Of a stretch of 64,000 nt of DNA, positions 17,079-25,760 are shown piece by piece. This stretch comes from Nostoc sp. WHI (lineage in GTDB: Bacteria; Cyanobacteriota; Cyanobacteriia; Cyanobacteriales; Nostocaceae). The position numbers and the translations under genes are program-made. The stretch is taken from assembly GCF_015714725.1 (NCBI RefSeq), contig NZ_WBKM01000145.1, positions 47,513 through 111,512 of the forward strand. The letters are read 5' to 3'. Position 1 is the first letter of the stretch, and the number at the start of each line of letters is the position of its first letter. The notes under the pieces were generated by a model. The model saw nothing but the letters and a program-made list of their open reading frames with translations, searched no databases and was not told where the DNA came from.

Positions 17079-18212
17079 ATGAATCAAATCATAATTAATG
17101 ACACGACATTACGTGATGGCGAACAAGCAGCAGGTGTTGCTTTTAACCTAGAAGAAAAAGTAGCGATCGCTAAGTTTCTCGATGCCATTGGTATACCGGA
17201 ATTAGAAGTAGGTATACCGGCAATGGGTGAGGAAGAAACACGAGCGATCGCCGCAATTTCTGACTTGGGTTTACAAGCAAAACTCTTGGGCTGGAACCGC
17301 GCTGTCATTTCAGATATTAAGGCTTCTATCGCTTGCGGTCTGAATCGAGTGCATATTGCCATTCCCGTCTCTGGTATCCAAATTGCCACTAAATTTCACG
17401 GTCAATGGCGAGTAAGTTTACAAAAACTCAAAGACTCTATCAGCTTCGCTCTCGATCAAGGTCTTTGGGTAGCAGTCGGCGGAGAAGATTCTTCCAGGGC
17501 TGATGAAAACTTCCTCTTAGATGTAGCGCTTTATGCCCAAGAATGGGGTGCATCCCGCTTTCGCTTCTGCGACACCGTAGGAGTTCTTGACCCTTTCACC
17601 ACCTACACCAAAGTCCAACGGCTGGTTTCAGCTTTGATGATTCCCCTAGAAATCCACACGCATAATGATTTTGGTATGGCAACTGCCAACGCACTTGCAG
17701 GTATCAAAGCCGGAGCCTCATCCGTGAATACCACAGTCAACGGATTAGGTGAAAGAGCAGGAAATGCAGCATTAGAAGAAGTTGTCATGGCTATCAAACG
17801 CATTTACGGCATCGATTTGGGCATTGACACTCCCAGTTTGCTGGAACTGTCTCAACTCGTTGCTGCCGCATCCGGTGCTAGTGTACCACCCTGGAAGGCG
17901 ATCGTTGGCGAAAATACTTTTGCTCACGAATCTGGCATCCATGCTCACGGAGTATTGCAAAACCCCATCACCTACGAACCATTTGCTCCCGAAGAAGTGG
18001 GTTGGGAACGGCGCTTAGTATTAGGTAAACATTCTGGACGGCATTTGGTTTCAAACTTGCTAGAGCAGCATGGCATTTTCTTGAACTCCCAAGAAACCCA
18101 GTCTGTTTTAGACGCAGTGCGCCATCAATCGGTACAGAAAAAACGCAGTTTGACGACAGAAGAACTATTGAATTTGGTCAGAGAACAGAGGTATTCTCAT
18201 GCAACGCGATGA
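17079..18212 (+). CDS. nifV: Homocitrate synthase
   Basis: The 377-residue enzyme condenses acetyl-CoA and 2-oxoglutarate to homocitrate, the organic ligand of the nitrogenase FeMo cofactor. It has the DRE-TIM signature [17 protein letters not shown] (metal-binding Asp and catalytic Arg), [30 protein letters not shown] (metal-binding His pair), [14 protein letters not shown] and ESGIHAHGV. Length and motifs match NifV rather than LeuA, which has an additional allosteric domain. It overlaps nifZ by 14 bases, showing an operon. AGAGGG lies 10 bases before the ATG. Confidence 0.96.
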   Translation: MNQIIINDTTLRDGEQAAGVAFNLEEKVAIAKFLDAIGIPELEVGIPAMGEEETRAIAAISDLGLQAKLLGWNRAVISDIKASIACGLNRVHIAIPVSGIQIATKFHGQWRVSLQKLKDSISFALDQGLWVAVGGEDSSRADENFLLDVALYAQEWGASRFRFCDTVGVLDPFTTYTKVQRLVSALMIPLEIHTHNDFGMATANALAGIKAGASSVNTTVNGLGERAGNAALEEVVMAIKRIYGIDLGIDTPSLLELSQLVAAASGASVPPWKAIVGENTFAHESGIHAHGVLQNPITYEPFAPEEVGWERRLVLGKHSGRHLVSNLLEQHGIFLNSQETQSVLDAVRHQSVQKKRSLTTEELLNLVREQRYSHATR

Positions 18213-18486
18213 ATTAGAACTAAACCTACCACCTGCTTTTGAAATTGGTGAAAAAGTAAGAGTTCGTAAACTGCTAAAAAACGATGGTACTTTTCCCGGT
18301 AAGGAAGTCGGCCAAGTTTTAGTAAACAAGGGAGATATCGGCTACATAGCGAGTATAGGCACATATTTGCAGACTTCCTATATCTATGCTGTGCATTTCT
18401 TAGAAACAGGGTTCGTCGTCGGCTGTATGAAAAAAGAACTAGAATCTGTTGAGGAATCTCATGAAAGTAATGCTACGCATGAATGA
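18199..18486 (+). CDS. nifZ: Nitrogenase maturation protein NifZ
   Basis: The 95-residue protein has the NifZ core: [42 protein letters not shown] and [12 protein letters not shown]. NifZ helps convert the P-cluster precursor in the MoFe protein. It starts within the end of nifV and overlaps nifT by 26 bases, so the three are translationally coupled. Confidence 0.95.
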   Translation: MQRDELELNLPPAFEIGEKVRVRKLLKNDGTFPGKEVGQVLVNKGDIGYIASIGTYLQTSYIYAVHFLETGFVVGCMKKELESVEESHESNATHE

Positions 18487-18664
18487 CGCCGGCACCTTAG
18501 TAGTTTACGTTGCTAAGAAAGACCTTGAAGAAGAAGTCGTCAAACAAACCGATGGAAATGATGGCAAGATTCTCACCCTAGCAAATGGTTGGGAATTGGA
18601 ATTTAGTGAATTGCCAGATGCAGCCAATTTACCCAAAACTGTAGAAGCTAAACGCCTCGCTTAA
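18461..18664 (+). CDS. nifT: Nitrogen fixation protein NifT/FixU
   Basis: The 67-residue protein ([20 protein letters not shown], then DLEEEV and LANGWELEFSELPD) is a typical NifT/FixU. Start at 18461 has GAGG six bases upstream. Its exact role is unknown and it is dispensable in some diazotrophs. It ends the nifV-nifZ-nifT operon; a large palindromic repeat follows. Confidence 0.93.
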   Translation: MKVMLRMNDAGTLVVYVAKKDLEEEVVKQTDGNDGKILTLANGWELEFSELPDAANLPKTVEAKRLA

Positions 18665-18668
18665 AAAA

Positions 18669-18799
18669 TGGGGAGTGGGGAGTAGGGAGTAGGGAGTTAT
18701 GAGTTATGAGTTATGATTCTTAACTCTTAATTCCTAATTTTTAATTCTCTATTCCCCACTCCTAACTTTTAATTCCCTACTCCCCACTCCCCACTCCCA
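18669..18799. repeat. Large imperfect palindrome of short tandem repeats after nifT
   Basis: GGGGAGTGGGGAGTAGGGAG (from 18670) is complementary to the CCCTACTCCCCACTCCCC run ending at 18798. Between them lie GAGTTAT heptamers and AT-rich repeats. The arms could fold into a long hairpin and end nifT transcription. Confidence 0.6.
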
Positions 18800-18813
18800 A
18801 ATTTTTATCAATC

Positions 18814-19353
18814 ATGGGTGACAAGTATTTGACGTTATCAGAATTGAATCTTGAGGGACAGTTATTAGGTTTTGTTGGTGGTGAACCAGGAAAATATAAA
18901 TACTTGCAATTGGCAGTTCCATCTGGAAATGTAGAAATTAAACTGCCTAAAGAGTTGCGCCGTTCTCTAAGTTTATCCTTAGTTCCTGGTCAGCAAATTC
19001 GGGTTTTTGCTCATAGTAAGTTAGACTCGCACACAAGTAAAATTAAAATCAAAGCCTATCGGGTGACACCAATGGATGGGTGTCCAAATCAAGATTTACC
19101 ACCTCAACCCAAAGCGAGGATTATGGTATGTCAAAAGTCTGGTTGCCTCAAGCGTGGTGGTAAAGAGTTATTATCAGAATTAGAAAAAACTTTGAGCGAT
19201 CGCAATTTGTTAGACAAAGTTATCATTGAATATACTAGCTGCCAAAAATGCTGTAGCAGCGCCCCCAACTGGGTTTTAGAAATTGGTAACAAGAAATACA
19301 AGAATATTTCTACCGATGCGATCGCATCTTTGCTAGAAAGTCACTTAAGTTAA
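18814..19353 (+). CDS. Thioredoxin-fold [2Fe-2S] ferredoxin domain protein
   Basis: The 179-residue protein has an N-terminal beta domain (about 1-90) and a C-terminal thioredoxin-like [2Fe-2S] ferredoxin domain. The domain begins ARIMVCQKSGCLKRGG and has a second Cys pair in TSCQKCCSSAPNWVLE, giving four candidate ligands. Such proteins carry electrons and are common in cyanobacteria, some next to nif genes. The N-terminal domain resembles an OB-like barrel, but I cannot name it. It lies 150 bases after nifT and may be a separate transcript. Confidence 0.75.
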   Translation: MGDKYLTLSELNLEGQLLGFVGGEPGKYKYLQLAVPSGNVEIKLPKELRRSLSLSLVPGQQIRVFAHSKLDSHTSKIKIKAYRVTPMDGCPNQDLPPQPKARIMVCQKSGCLKRGGKELLSELEKTLSDRNLLDKVIIEYTSCQKCCSSAPNWVLEIGNKKYKNISTDAIASLLESHLS

Positions 19354-19399
19354 TAGTACTAACCTTTTCTAGCTATTCTTAAAATAATACACGACTTTG

Positions 19400-19422
19400 T
19401 AGGGGTAAAATTTTTACCCCTA
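19400..19422 (+). terminator. Terminator-like hairpin after ferredoxin-like gene
   Basis: TAGGGGTAAAA at 19400-19410 pairs with TTTTACCCCTA (19412-19422), giving an 11-bp stem with almost no loop in the DNA form. It is followed by TTTGTTGTTG. It lies 47 bases after the stop codon. Confidence 0.5.
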
Positions 19423-19601
19423 TTTGTTGTTGCTATTGTCTGCCAATGACGGCATAGGCTAGTTCTAAGTAGGTTTGCAAAAAAAAACCAAATGTGAGAA
19501 AATAGGTCTTTCGTCCCTCGTTAACAAGGAGTATTCAGCATCAGTAATAGAGCGTAGACGCAAAACACAATATTTTTCTGCCAACCTATCTTAGGGTAAA
19601 T

Positions 19602-20993
19602 ATGAATAATTTTCCTTATATGAGAAAAAACCAAATAAACCAAATATTGTTAGGTCTTGCCATAGTTTTGTCATTAGTATTATGTGGAGAATTAGCAATT
19701 AGAGCTTATTCTTTTAATCTTGATTCTTTAGCTAATTCCACAGGTAAATATTTACGTGATTTTTCTAACAATTTTGACAAACTAAGAACAGTTATAGAAT
19801 ACTTGTGTTTAAATATTATATATATTCTGTGGTTAATAATAAATAAAAATCAACAAACAGATATAACTTTTATAAAAATACTAAAAAATAGTTCATTTTT
19901 TTTGTTAATTGCCTTGATAAGTTATCCAATAAGTACCGATGTTAATTTATATGTGCATTATGGTTTGATGAATTTAAATGGAATTAACCCTTTTATTAAT
20001 GGTGCAGGCACATTTACTTCAAAGTTGTCTGCATTTCTTGTCTGGAAACAGACTTCAACTTATGGGCCTGTATCTCAACTATTTTTTACGTTTTCCGCTA
20101 TTTTCGTTGCAATTACTCCTAGCTTAGGAATTTATGTATTTAAATTAATATGTCTTTTATTCCATATATTAAATGCTTACTTAATATGGCGGCATTTAAA
20201 AAACTCTCCTCATAAAGTTAATGTAACAATTGCATATTTAGTTAACCCATTTCTGCTATATGAGCAGGTTATAAATGCACATATTGATGTCTTTATTTCT
20301 ACAGCTTTAATTATTTTAGTAATATGCCTCAAAAATCGTAATTATATAGCTGCGATCGTTACAGCTTGGATTGGTTTTCTAATTAAAACATTACCAATTA
20401 TTTGGCTGCCTTTAGTTTTTGTTTACTTAATTAAGCAAAAACGTTGGAAAATTTTATTCAGTGCTATTTGTATCTCTGTAGCTATAATTTTTGCAGCTTA
20501 TCTTATAGCTTTGCCTACAGTAGATGCTTGGAAAAGCCTTTTAAATCCTGGGGTTGAAGGAAAAGTAAGTGCTTCATTACATGCTTTAGTTAAGAAATTA
20601 ATAAGTTTTAAAATTCTCAACTTTTCTCTAAGTTTCCAACAGAATCTCTTCTCAATATTTAAATCTCTAATGTTTTCTATATTTGTACTTTCTTATTTGA
20701 TTATTCTGATAAAACCATATTGGAAAAAAAAATATTCTGAAACTAATCTTAGTATAAACATAGGATGGATTACCTTAATATTATTTCTATTTGCTGCTCC
20801 TTGGTATTGCTCTTGGTATTCCTCTGTACTGCTGGGAGTTGCAGCTTTAAACATACATTCAAAAAGATTCGTGATTACTAGCATCCTATTGTGTATTCCA
20901 AGTACAACTGTCGGTGTAACGCTTTTACCAGCCTTAGGAGCAATTATATTTTGGTTTGCCCGTGATATCCAAGCTCAAAAAAAATTGGTGTAA
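19602..20993 (+). CDS. GT-C type polytopic membrane glycosyltransferase-like protein
   Basis: The 463-residue protein is very hydrophobic, with about ten predicted helices. SYPISTDVNLYVHYGLMN gives an acidic residue in the first extracytoplasmic loop, as in GT-C polyprenol-phosphate sugar transferases. TSTYGPVSQLFFT and YLVNPFLLYEQVINAHIDVF resemble the YGP and NP...E...NAHxD motifs of the GT87-type mannosyltransferases. It probably adds a hexose to a lipid-linked or protein acceptor. The gene is markedly AT-rich compared with neighbours, suggesting acquisition. A second ATG at 19620 (MRKNQ) could be the start. Confidence 0.6.
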   Translation: MNNFPYMRKNQINQILLGLAIVLSLVLCGELAIRAYSFNLDSLANSTGKYLRDFSNNFDKLRTVIEYLCLNIIYILWLIINKNQQTDITFIKILKNSSFFLLIALISYPISTDVNLYVHYGLMNLNGINPFINGAGTFTSKLSAFLVWKQTSTYGPVSQLFFTFSAIFVAITPSLGIYVFKLICLLFHILNAYLIWRHLKNSPHKVNVTIAYLVNPFLLYEQVINAHIDVFISTALIILVICLKNRNYIAAIVTAWIGFLIKTLPIIWLPLVFVYLIKQKRWKILFSAICISVAIIFAAYLIALPTVDAWKSLLNPGVEGKVSASLHALVKKLISFKILNFSLSFQQNLFSIFKSLMFSIFVLSYLIILIKPYWKKKYSETNLSINIGWITLILFLFAAPWYCSWYSSVLLGVAALNIHSKRFVITSILLCIPSTTVGVTLLPALGAIIFWFARDIQAQKKLV

Positions 20994-21162
20994 GGATTCA
21001 GGACATTGCTGATTCTAAGTATAATTATTACTTGTATTAAGCCGCTTTGCGTCTACAAACAGGGTTATAAATTGGATGGGTAGTAAATCATACTTAATTT
21101 CAGCAACGCCAGATTCAGTTCTAAGGTTAAGATGCAAATAACTCTGCATTCTCGTAATTGTT

Positions 21163-21747
21163 ATGAGCCTTACCACTGCTAAACGCTTTACTATAGCTGA
21201 ATATCATCGGCTAGCTGAACTCGGCTTTTTCGAGGAGGATGAGCGAGTAGAGCTAATTAAGGGTGAAATAGTCCAGATGGCTGCTAAAGGTACACCGCAC
21301 TCTGTTTGTGAAACACGCCTAGAGAGAGAATTATATAAGTTAGTAGGCGATCGCGCAATCCTGCGAGGACAACAACCAATTACTTTATCTAACAACAGTG
21401 AGCCTGAACCAGATAGAGTAATTGCAAAAAATAGAGATGATGACTATCTAGGGAATCATCCCAATCCATCTGATATTTTACTCTTAATTGAGATTGCTGA
21501 TTCATCCTTAAAATATGACCAAGAAGAAAAGCTACCTATTTATGCAGAAGCAGGTATTTCTGATTATTGGATATATAATTTAGTAGATTATTATCTAGAA
21601 TGCTATAGCGAACCTTATCAAGCTTTGCAAGGTAAATTTGGTTATCGCCGCAAACTGATTTATCTGCCAAATGAATCAGTTCATCTGCCATGTTTCCCTG
21701 AATTGTCACTCGATTTATCTAAGATATTTTCTGGGATGTTATTTTAA
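21163..21747 (+). CDS. Uma2 family endonuclease (DUF820)
   Basis: The 194-residue protein starts RFTIAEYHRLAELGFF and carries the PD-(D/E)XK-like core EPDRVIAK, ILLLIEIADSS and YDQEEKLPIYAEAGISDYWI. Uma2 proteins are extremely numerous in cyanobacteria; most have unknown targets and are thought to have restriction-endonuclease-like folds. This is one of five in the window. Confidence 0.88.
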   Translation: MSLTTAKRFTIAEYHRLAELGFFEEDERVELIKGEIVQMAAKGTPHSVCETRLERELYKLVGDRAILRGQQPITLSNNSEPEPDRVIAKNRDDDYLGNHPNPSDILLLIEIADSSLKYDQEEKLPIYAEAGISDYWIYNLVDYYLECYSEPYQALQGKFGYRRKLIYLPNESVHLPCFPELSLDLSKIFSGMLF

Positions 21748-21792
21748 AATCGCTGCAAAAGCAGATTAAAAAATTAGTATTAACTTGACAAT

Positions 21793-22056
21793 CTACTCAT
21801 CTCGATAAACATCTCTTCGATGTCCTACCCTAACAACTTTAACTATCAGCACATCATCTTGAATCTCGTATAAAATCCGATAATTGCCAATACGAATACG
21901 ATATTTATTGTCGGTATTTTCTAGCTTGACAACGCCGCTAGGACGGGGATTGTCAGCCAGTTCTAAAATTTTCTCGTTAACTCTATCTCGAATATCAGCA
22001 GATAATTTTTTTAATTGTTTTACAGCCCTATTAGAAATTTCTATTTGATAAGTCAC
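21793..22056 (-). CDS. RelE/ParE family toxin
   Basis: The start is GTG at 22056, which overlaps the antitoxin stop in GTGA. The 87-residue protein reads VTYQIEISNRAVKQLKKL, then KYRIRIGNYRILYEIQDDVLIVKVVRVGHRRDVY. The RxGxYRxxY and GHRR motifs are those of RelE-type ribosome-dependent mRNA interferases. It is intact and the second gene of the toxin-antitoxin operon. Confidence 0.9.
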   Translation of the reverse strand: MTYQIEISNRAVKQLKKLSADIRDRVNEKILELADNPRPSGVVKLENTDNKYRIRIGNYRILYEIQDDVLIVKVVRVGHRRDVYRDE

Positions 22057-22256
22057 GATTCTAATTCTTGTTTGTACTGTTCCCAAGTAATAGTAGGTTC
22101 ATTTTCAGCTTCTTCAAAGGCTTTAATATCCTCTTTATCCTCTACTTTCCTAATGTCTAACAGTTCTAGAACATCTTCTAAAGTGTCTTCATAAGCTTGT
22201 TCTAGTCTTTGATTGATTGCTTTTAACAACTCTTGTCTTTTAGTTGTAGTTTCCAT
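22053..22256 (-). CDS. Antitoxin of the RelE-type pair
   Basis: ATG at 22256 (METTTKRQELLKAINQRL) is preceded by GAGG. The 67-residue acidic protein has a helical core (LEQAYEDTLEDVLELLDIR) and a C-terminal tail ending TITWEQYKQELES, a form often seen in cyanobacterial antitoxins that neutralise RelE partners. The four-base overlap with the toxin start indicates coupled translation. Confidence 0.75.
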   Translation of the reverse strand: METTTKRQELLKAINQRLEQAYEDTLEDVLELLDIRKVEDKEDIKAFEEAENEPTITWEQYKQELES

Positions 22257-22319
22257 AATTAACCTCTGCAACTGCAAAACTTTTAATTAATTTCCGATTG
22301 AGTGATTATATTATCTCCA

Positions 22320-22547
22320 TTACATATAATCCTGAAACTCTCCTAATGGCTTATCAAAGTCATCTGTTATTGTAATCAAACCTTTGGCACTACCAAATAA
22401 AAGAGAGCGTTTTTTCTCTGGAATCACCGGAGTTAGCTTAACCACTGGCTGCTCATCTTTGGTGATGATAATTTCTTCGCCATTGATTGCTGCTTCGATT
22501 AATTCGTGTAAGTGTTGTGATGCTGTGTCGATAGTAATCTGTTGCAT
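22320..22547 (-). CDS. Phd/YefM-type antitoxin, no adjacent toxin
   Basis: ATG at 22547 begins MQQITIDTASQHLHELIEAA, followed by GEEIIITKDEQPVVKLTPV. This is the Phd/YefM DNA-binding fold. The tail GLITITDDFDKPLGEFQDYM is the kind bound by PIN-domain toxins. The next gene downstream on this strand is the RelE-type pair, not a PIN gene, so it is either orphan or paired in trans. Confidence 0.75.
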   Translation of the reverse strand: MQQITIDTASQHLHELIEAAINGEEIIITKDEQPVVKLTPVIPEKKRSLLFGSAKGLITITDDFDKPLGEFQDYM

Positions 22548-22556
22548 GACTTTCAC

Positions 22557-22838
22557 TATTTAATTAACTATTTCAAGACTGAATTTCACTGTCTTATAAA
22601 ACTGGGATTTGTTGCTGAAGATAACCGCCTTAAAATGTGTTTACAGCATGACGCACCAAGGTCTATTGATCTATAAATTATTTTTAAAAGACCATCGCTC
22701 AATTTTATTATAGCGTGTACACGCGCTATAAGGTCTTATATAATGAATAGGGTATTATTGCTATTTACCGCTGATACTGATATTCTCTTAAGGTGAAGTC
22801 AGCGGACGTTTATTCATAGATTTTCACTATAAATCGTC
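22557..22838. other. Intergenic region with nested palindromes
   Basis: Between divergent genes, TATAGCG (22709-22715) and CGCTATA (22724-22730) flank TGTACACG. The outer pair AAGACC (22688-22693) and GGTCTT (22732-22737) encloses them. It could be an operator for the antitoxin operon or the Uma2 gene; this is inference only. Confidence 0.3.
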
Positions 22839-23627
22839 ATGCTAGACTACAACACACCTGAGTATCTTCCTTCCTCAGAAGAGTTACCTTGTTCCGATGA
22901 TACGCCTGTGGATAATGAACTACAAAACCTGATTCCCAACTTATTAAAAGCAATCTTAGCCTTAATTTGGCAAGACCGATGGGACTGGTTTTTTGGTGTT
23001 AATATGGGCATTTATGATCGTACAGGTCAAATTCGGCGAACTCCTATAATTCCTGATGGCTTCTTAAGCATAGGAGTACCACGCCGTAAGAATGATCCCA
23101 AGGGACGGTTAAGCTATGTTTTGTTAGAAGAAAATAACGTTTCTCCTACATTGGTGTTGGAAGTTGTTTCACAAACTTATGGGGGAGAATACGACAAGAA
23201 AAAGACCGATTATGCCAAGTTGGGCGTGTTGTATTATGTAACTTATAACCCTGATTATTATCAGCGCGACAAGCATCAACCTTTTGAAGTTTATCGACTA
23301 GAAAAAGGTGAATATGTGCGTCACCTTGGTGAACCCGCCTGGATGCCTGAAATAGGTTTGGGAATTGGTAGAAGTCAAGGTATCCATGAAGGATGGCAGC
23401 GCGAGTGGCTATACTGGTTTGATGAACAAGGTAATAGATTTCCCACTCCAGAAGAACTTGCAGAAGAAGCAAGTATTCGTGCTGAAGAAGCAAGTATTCG
23501 CGCAGAACAAGAAAGTATTCGTGCAGAACAAGAAAGTATTCGTGCAGAACAGGAACAACAGCAACGCAAATTAGTAGAACAGTTGTTACAGCGTTACCGC
23601 GATCGCTTTGGCGAATTACCTGAGTAG
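22839..23627 (+). CDS. Uma2 family endonuclease with heptapeptide-repeat tail
   Basis: The 262-residue protein contains the Uma2 core (IIPDGFLSIGVPRR, PTLVLEVVSQTYGGEYDKKK, YAKLGVLYYVTYNP). Residues about 208-240 are repeats of AEEASIR / AEQESIR encoded by 21-bp DNA units (23460-23543). They form a charged coiled-coil-like helix before QLLQRYRDRFGELPE. Such repeat tails vary in copy number in related cyanobacterial proteins. Confidence 0.85.
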   Translation: MLDYNTPEYLPSSEELPCSDDTPVDNELQNLIPNLLKAILALIWQDRWDWFFGVNMGIYDRTGQIRRTPIIPDGFLSIGVPRRKNDPKGRLSYVLLEENNVSPTLVLEVVSQTYGGEYDKKKTDYAKLGVLYYVTYNPDYYQRDKHQPFEVYRLEKGEYVRHLGEPAWMPEIGLGIGRSQGIHEGWQREWLYWFDEQGNRFPTPEELAEEASIRAEEASIRAEQESIRAEQESIRAEQEQQQRKLVEQLLQRYRDRFGELPE

Positions 23628-23713
23628 TTTCTTTTAAAGAAAATATTTAAGTTGCATAAACTAAGTAAAGACGCAATGAATATTAATTGTGTCTTTACGT
23701 TTAATCTTCATTT

Positions 23714-25204
23714 TTAAATCAATTCTTCCAATGCGTGTTGCAAATCATTTGTCACATCAGCAACAGCTTGTCTAGCAGCCAAACGATTTCCTTGATACGC
23801 CGAGTAACGCTCAGAAATAGATATGGGTTTACCCACAGTAATTTTGACTTTTTGCTTACCCAATTGCGGACGCTGTACAGCTTTATTACCTTTGATTTTA
23901 GAGATCATTTTCCCTAAAATTAAAGTTGTCTCAGCAAACCTCTCTGCTGTTGGATTTTCACGAATATAATTCCCAGAAACAGCCACAAAACTTTCTACTA
24001 AACGCATGTGCCACATCCGCGCATTCGCTTCTTCGGCAACGCGATCGCCTAAAGCTCTTTCTACAGCAGATACTCCTTTTACATCCTTAAATTCTTCTCT
24101 AAATATATAATTCCAGCCGGCTTGTTCTACCCGCCGACATCGGTCAGTTAAATTACCTTTTGACTGCAAATCAAAATACTGTTCTGATATTAACAGTGCC
24201 GCATTTAACAAAGCTTGCAAACGAACTGCTGACGCTTCATTTCTATCTGGAATTTGCCCAGCGACAATCTTGGGATCTGCCAGCTTTTGATGATAAAACC
24301 GGGTGTAAAATTCTTCCATCAACGAAAGTAAATGTTCTGCCAAAGCCAACAACCGAGGATAAAGCAACTCTACGGAAGCAAGTTCTGGTGGATTCACAGG
24401 TAAACCACTAGCCGCTTCCAATTCACTTAAAAGATTGGCGATCGCATCCCAAGGAGCATCAACGTAACTATATTTAATCCCAACTGGTACAATTAGAACC
24501 TGTTGATCACGTCCAGCTTTTTGCAAATCTTCAGCACACCAAAAGCCTAATTGGGCGATACCAGGTTCTAGGGGGCTAATATTTTCTGATAAACCATTGG
24601 TAGCACCTTCTGGCGCAGCCGCCATCGGGAATTTCCCATTGGCAAACAAGTCACGCGCCGAACGTAACCCCGTCCAGTCAGCTTTACCGCGCTGAATCGG
24701 AGTACCACCTAAACGAGAAGCAATCCAACCTACATAGGAACCGGCCCATAGAGGAATGCCGCGATCGTAGATGAAATGAGCGTGAATCGGAAGTTGTAGT
24801 ATTGTACCTTGCGATCGCGCTACCTTCGGCACGAGTTGAGACAGCAAGTAGGTCAAACAAAATGGATCATCTGTTTTAGGATGACGAAATGCCAACATAA
24901 AGCGGACTTTACCATCTTGAAACTGTTGATAAAGATCCACCAAATTCTCTACGTTGTCTGCTTCAATTTGGGTAATAGCTGTTTGCCAGTTTATCCAACT
25001 GGGTAGCAACAGATGGACAACTCGTAGAAATAACGGGTTAAAGGCCGGAGGAATAAATTCTAAGGGTGCTTGTGCTTGATAAATTACATCTGCCAAAGTA
25101 GTTTCTCCTAAAGGTGCCGCGATTTCTAATCGCCCGGTGTTATTTCTTTTAAGATATCTTAACGGCTGTAAGTAGTTAGTCAACATTAAATATACATTTG
25201 TCAT
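23714..25204 (-). CDS. PlsC-type glycerolipid acyltransferase
   Basis: About 496 residues from ATG 25204 (MTNVYLMLTNYL); a further ATG lies at 25186. The upstream in-frame start at 25228 lies in a repeat. FRHPKTDDPF gives the HX4D catalytic motif, FIYDRGIPLWAG and GGTPIQRGK the middle motifs, and AAPEGATNG corresponds to the EGT-type acceptor-binding block. It should acylate lysophosphatidate or another lipid acceptor at the membrane. It is longer than minimal PlsC and lacks obvious transmembrane segments. Short pieces of its 5' coding sequence recur upstream of proS. Confidence 0.8.
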   Translation of the reverse strand: MTNVYLMLTNYLQPLRYLKRNNTGRLEIAAPLGETTLADVIYQAQAPLEFIPPAFNPLFLRVVHLLLPSWINWQTAITQIEADNVENLVDLYQQFQDGKVRFMLAFRHPKTDDPFCLTYLLSQLVPKVARSQGTILQLPIHAHFIYDRGIPLWAGSYVGWIASRLGGTPIQRGKADWTGLRSARDLFANGKFPMAAAPEGATNGLSENISPLEPGIAQLGFWCAEDLQKAGRDQQVLIVPVGIKYSYVDAPWDAIANLLSELEAASGLPVNPPELASVELLYPRLLALAEHLLSLMEEFYTRFYHQKLADPKIVAGQIPDRNEASAVRLQALLNAALLISEQYFDLQSKGNLTDRCRRVEQAGWNYIFREEFKDVKGVSAVERALGDRVAEEANARMWHMRLVESFVAVSGNYIRENPTAERFAETTLILGKMISKIKGNKAVQRPQLGKQKVKITVGKPISISERYSAYQGNRLAARQAVADVTNDLQHALEELI

Positions 25205-25350
25205 TGCGAGGGTCGCGTACTCCTGCAAATAAGCAAACTACGTGCAGCGTCTCGTTTGCACAGCCTTTATTAGAGAAGATAAGCAATCGCAAGACTTCGA
25301 GATTGCAACTCTTGGAGACGCTCCGCGAACACGACCTTCGCAATCACTGC
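25200..25350. repeat. Stem-loop interspersed repeat
   Basis: GTCATTGCGAGGGTCGCGT (25202 onward) and the inverted CGACCTTCGCAATCAC near 25345 bracket sequence with GCAGCGTCTCG and GGAGACGCTCCGCGAAC units. It is related to the repeat at 12645-12731. Confidence 0.6.
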
Positions 25351-25386
25351 CTACTTACTTAAGCTGTAGTTATTAATATTGCAACT

Positions 25387-25590
25387 GTAGCGGTATCTGT
25401 CATGACGGGAGCAGCTCCCGAACTTATGGGAGCGGTATCTGTCATGACGGGAGCGGTTCCCGAACTTATGGGAGCGGTATCTGTCATGACGGGAGCGGTT
25501 CCCGAACTTATGGGAGCAGTATCTGTCATGACGGGAGCGGTTCCCGAACTTATGGGAGCGGTATCTCTCATGACGGGAGCGGTATCTCCC
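25387..25590. repeat. 42-bp tandem repeat, about 4.5 copies
   Basis: Units start near 25387, 25429, 25471, 25513 and 25555; the last is partial. Each contains GGTATCTGTCATGACGGGAG and TTCCCGAACTTATG with only scattered changes. The period is a multiple of three, so both strands stay open: MTGAVPELMGAVSV on plus and TAPVMTDTAPISSG on minus. Neither frame has a good ribosome site, and I treat it as noncoding or unassigned. Confidence 0.85.
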
Positions 25591-25646
25591 GTGATTTCCA
25601 GGCAAAACAAAGTATGCGCCATCAAGTTGTGCTTATCAACTTAGTT

Positions 25647-25659
25647 AGGACTTACGCAA
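25647..25659. repeat. Solitary AGGACTTACGCAA end sequence
   Basis: This matches the terminal repeat of the 91-bp MITEs at 34812-34902 and 50958-51048, but no inverted partner is found nearby. It is probably a decayed end. Confidence 0.5.
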
Positions 25660-25760
25660 TAACTCTCTGAAACCCTTATTCCTACCCCTGCGGGAAGCCA
25701 CTTGCAGAGGAGCCAGTGCGTGAGATAAATTCATACTTTCATTCAACAACGCCGCAAATA

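Noticed and set aside
25387..25590. CRISPR array
   Set aside because: The units are contiguous without unique spacers and no cas genes are present.
25359..25644. Two or three overlapping ORFs on both strands across the 42-bp repeat
   Set aside because: They exist only because the repeat period is a multiple of three; there is no ribosome site, no family match and no support for either strand.
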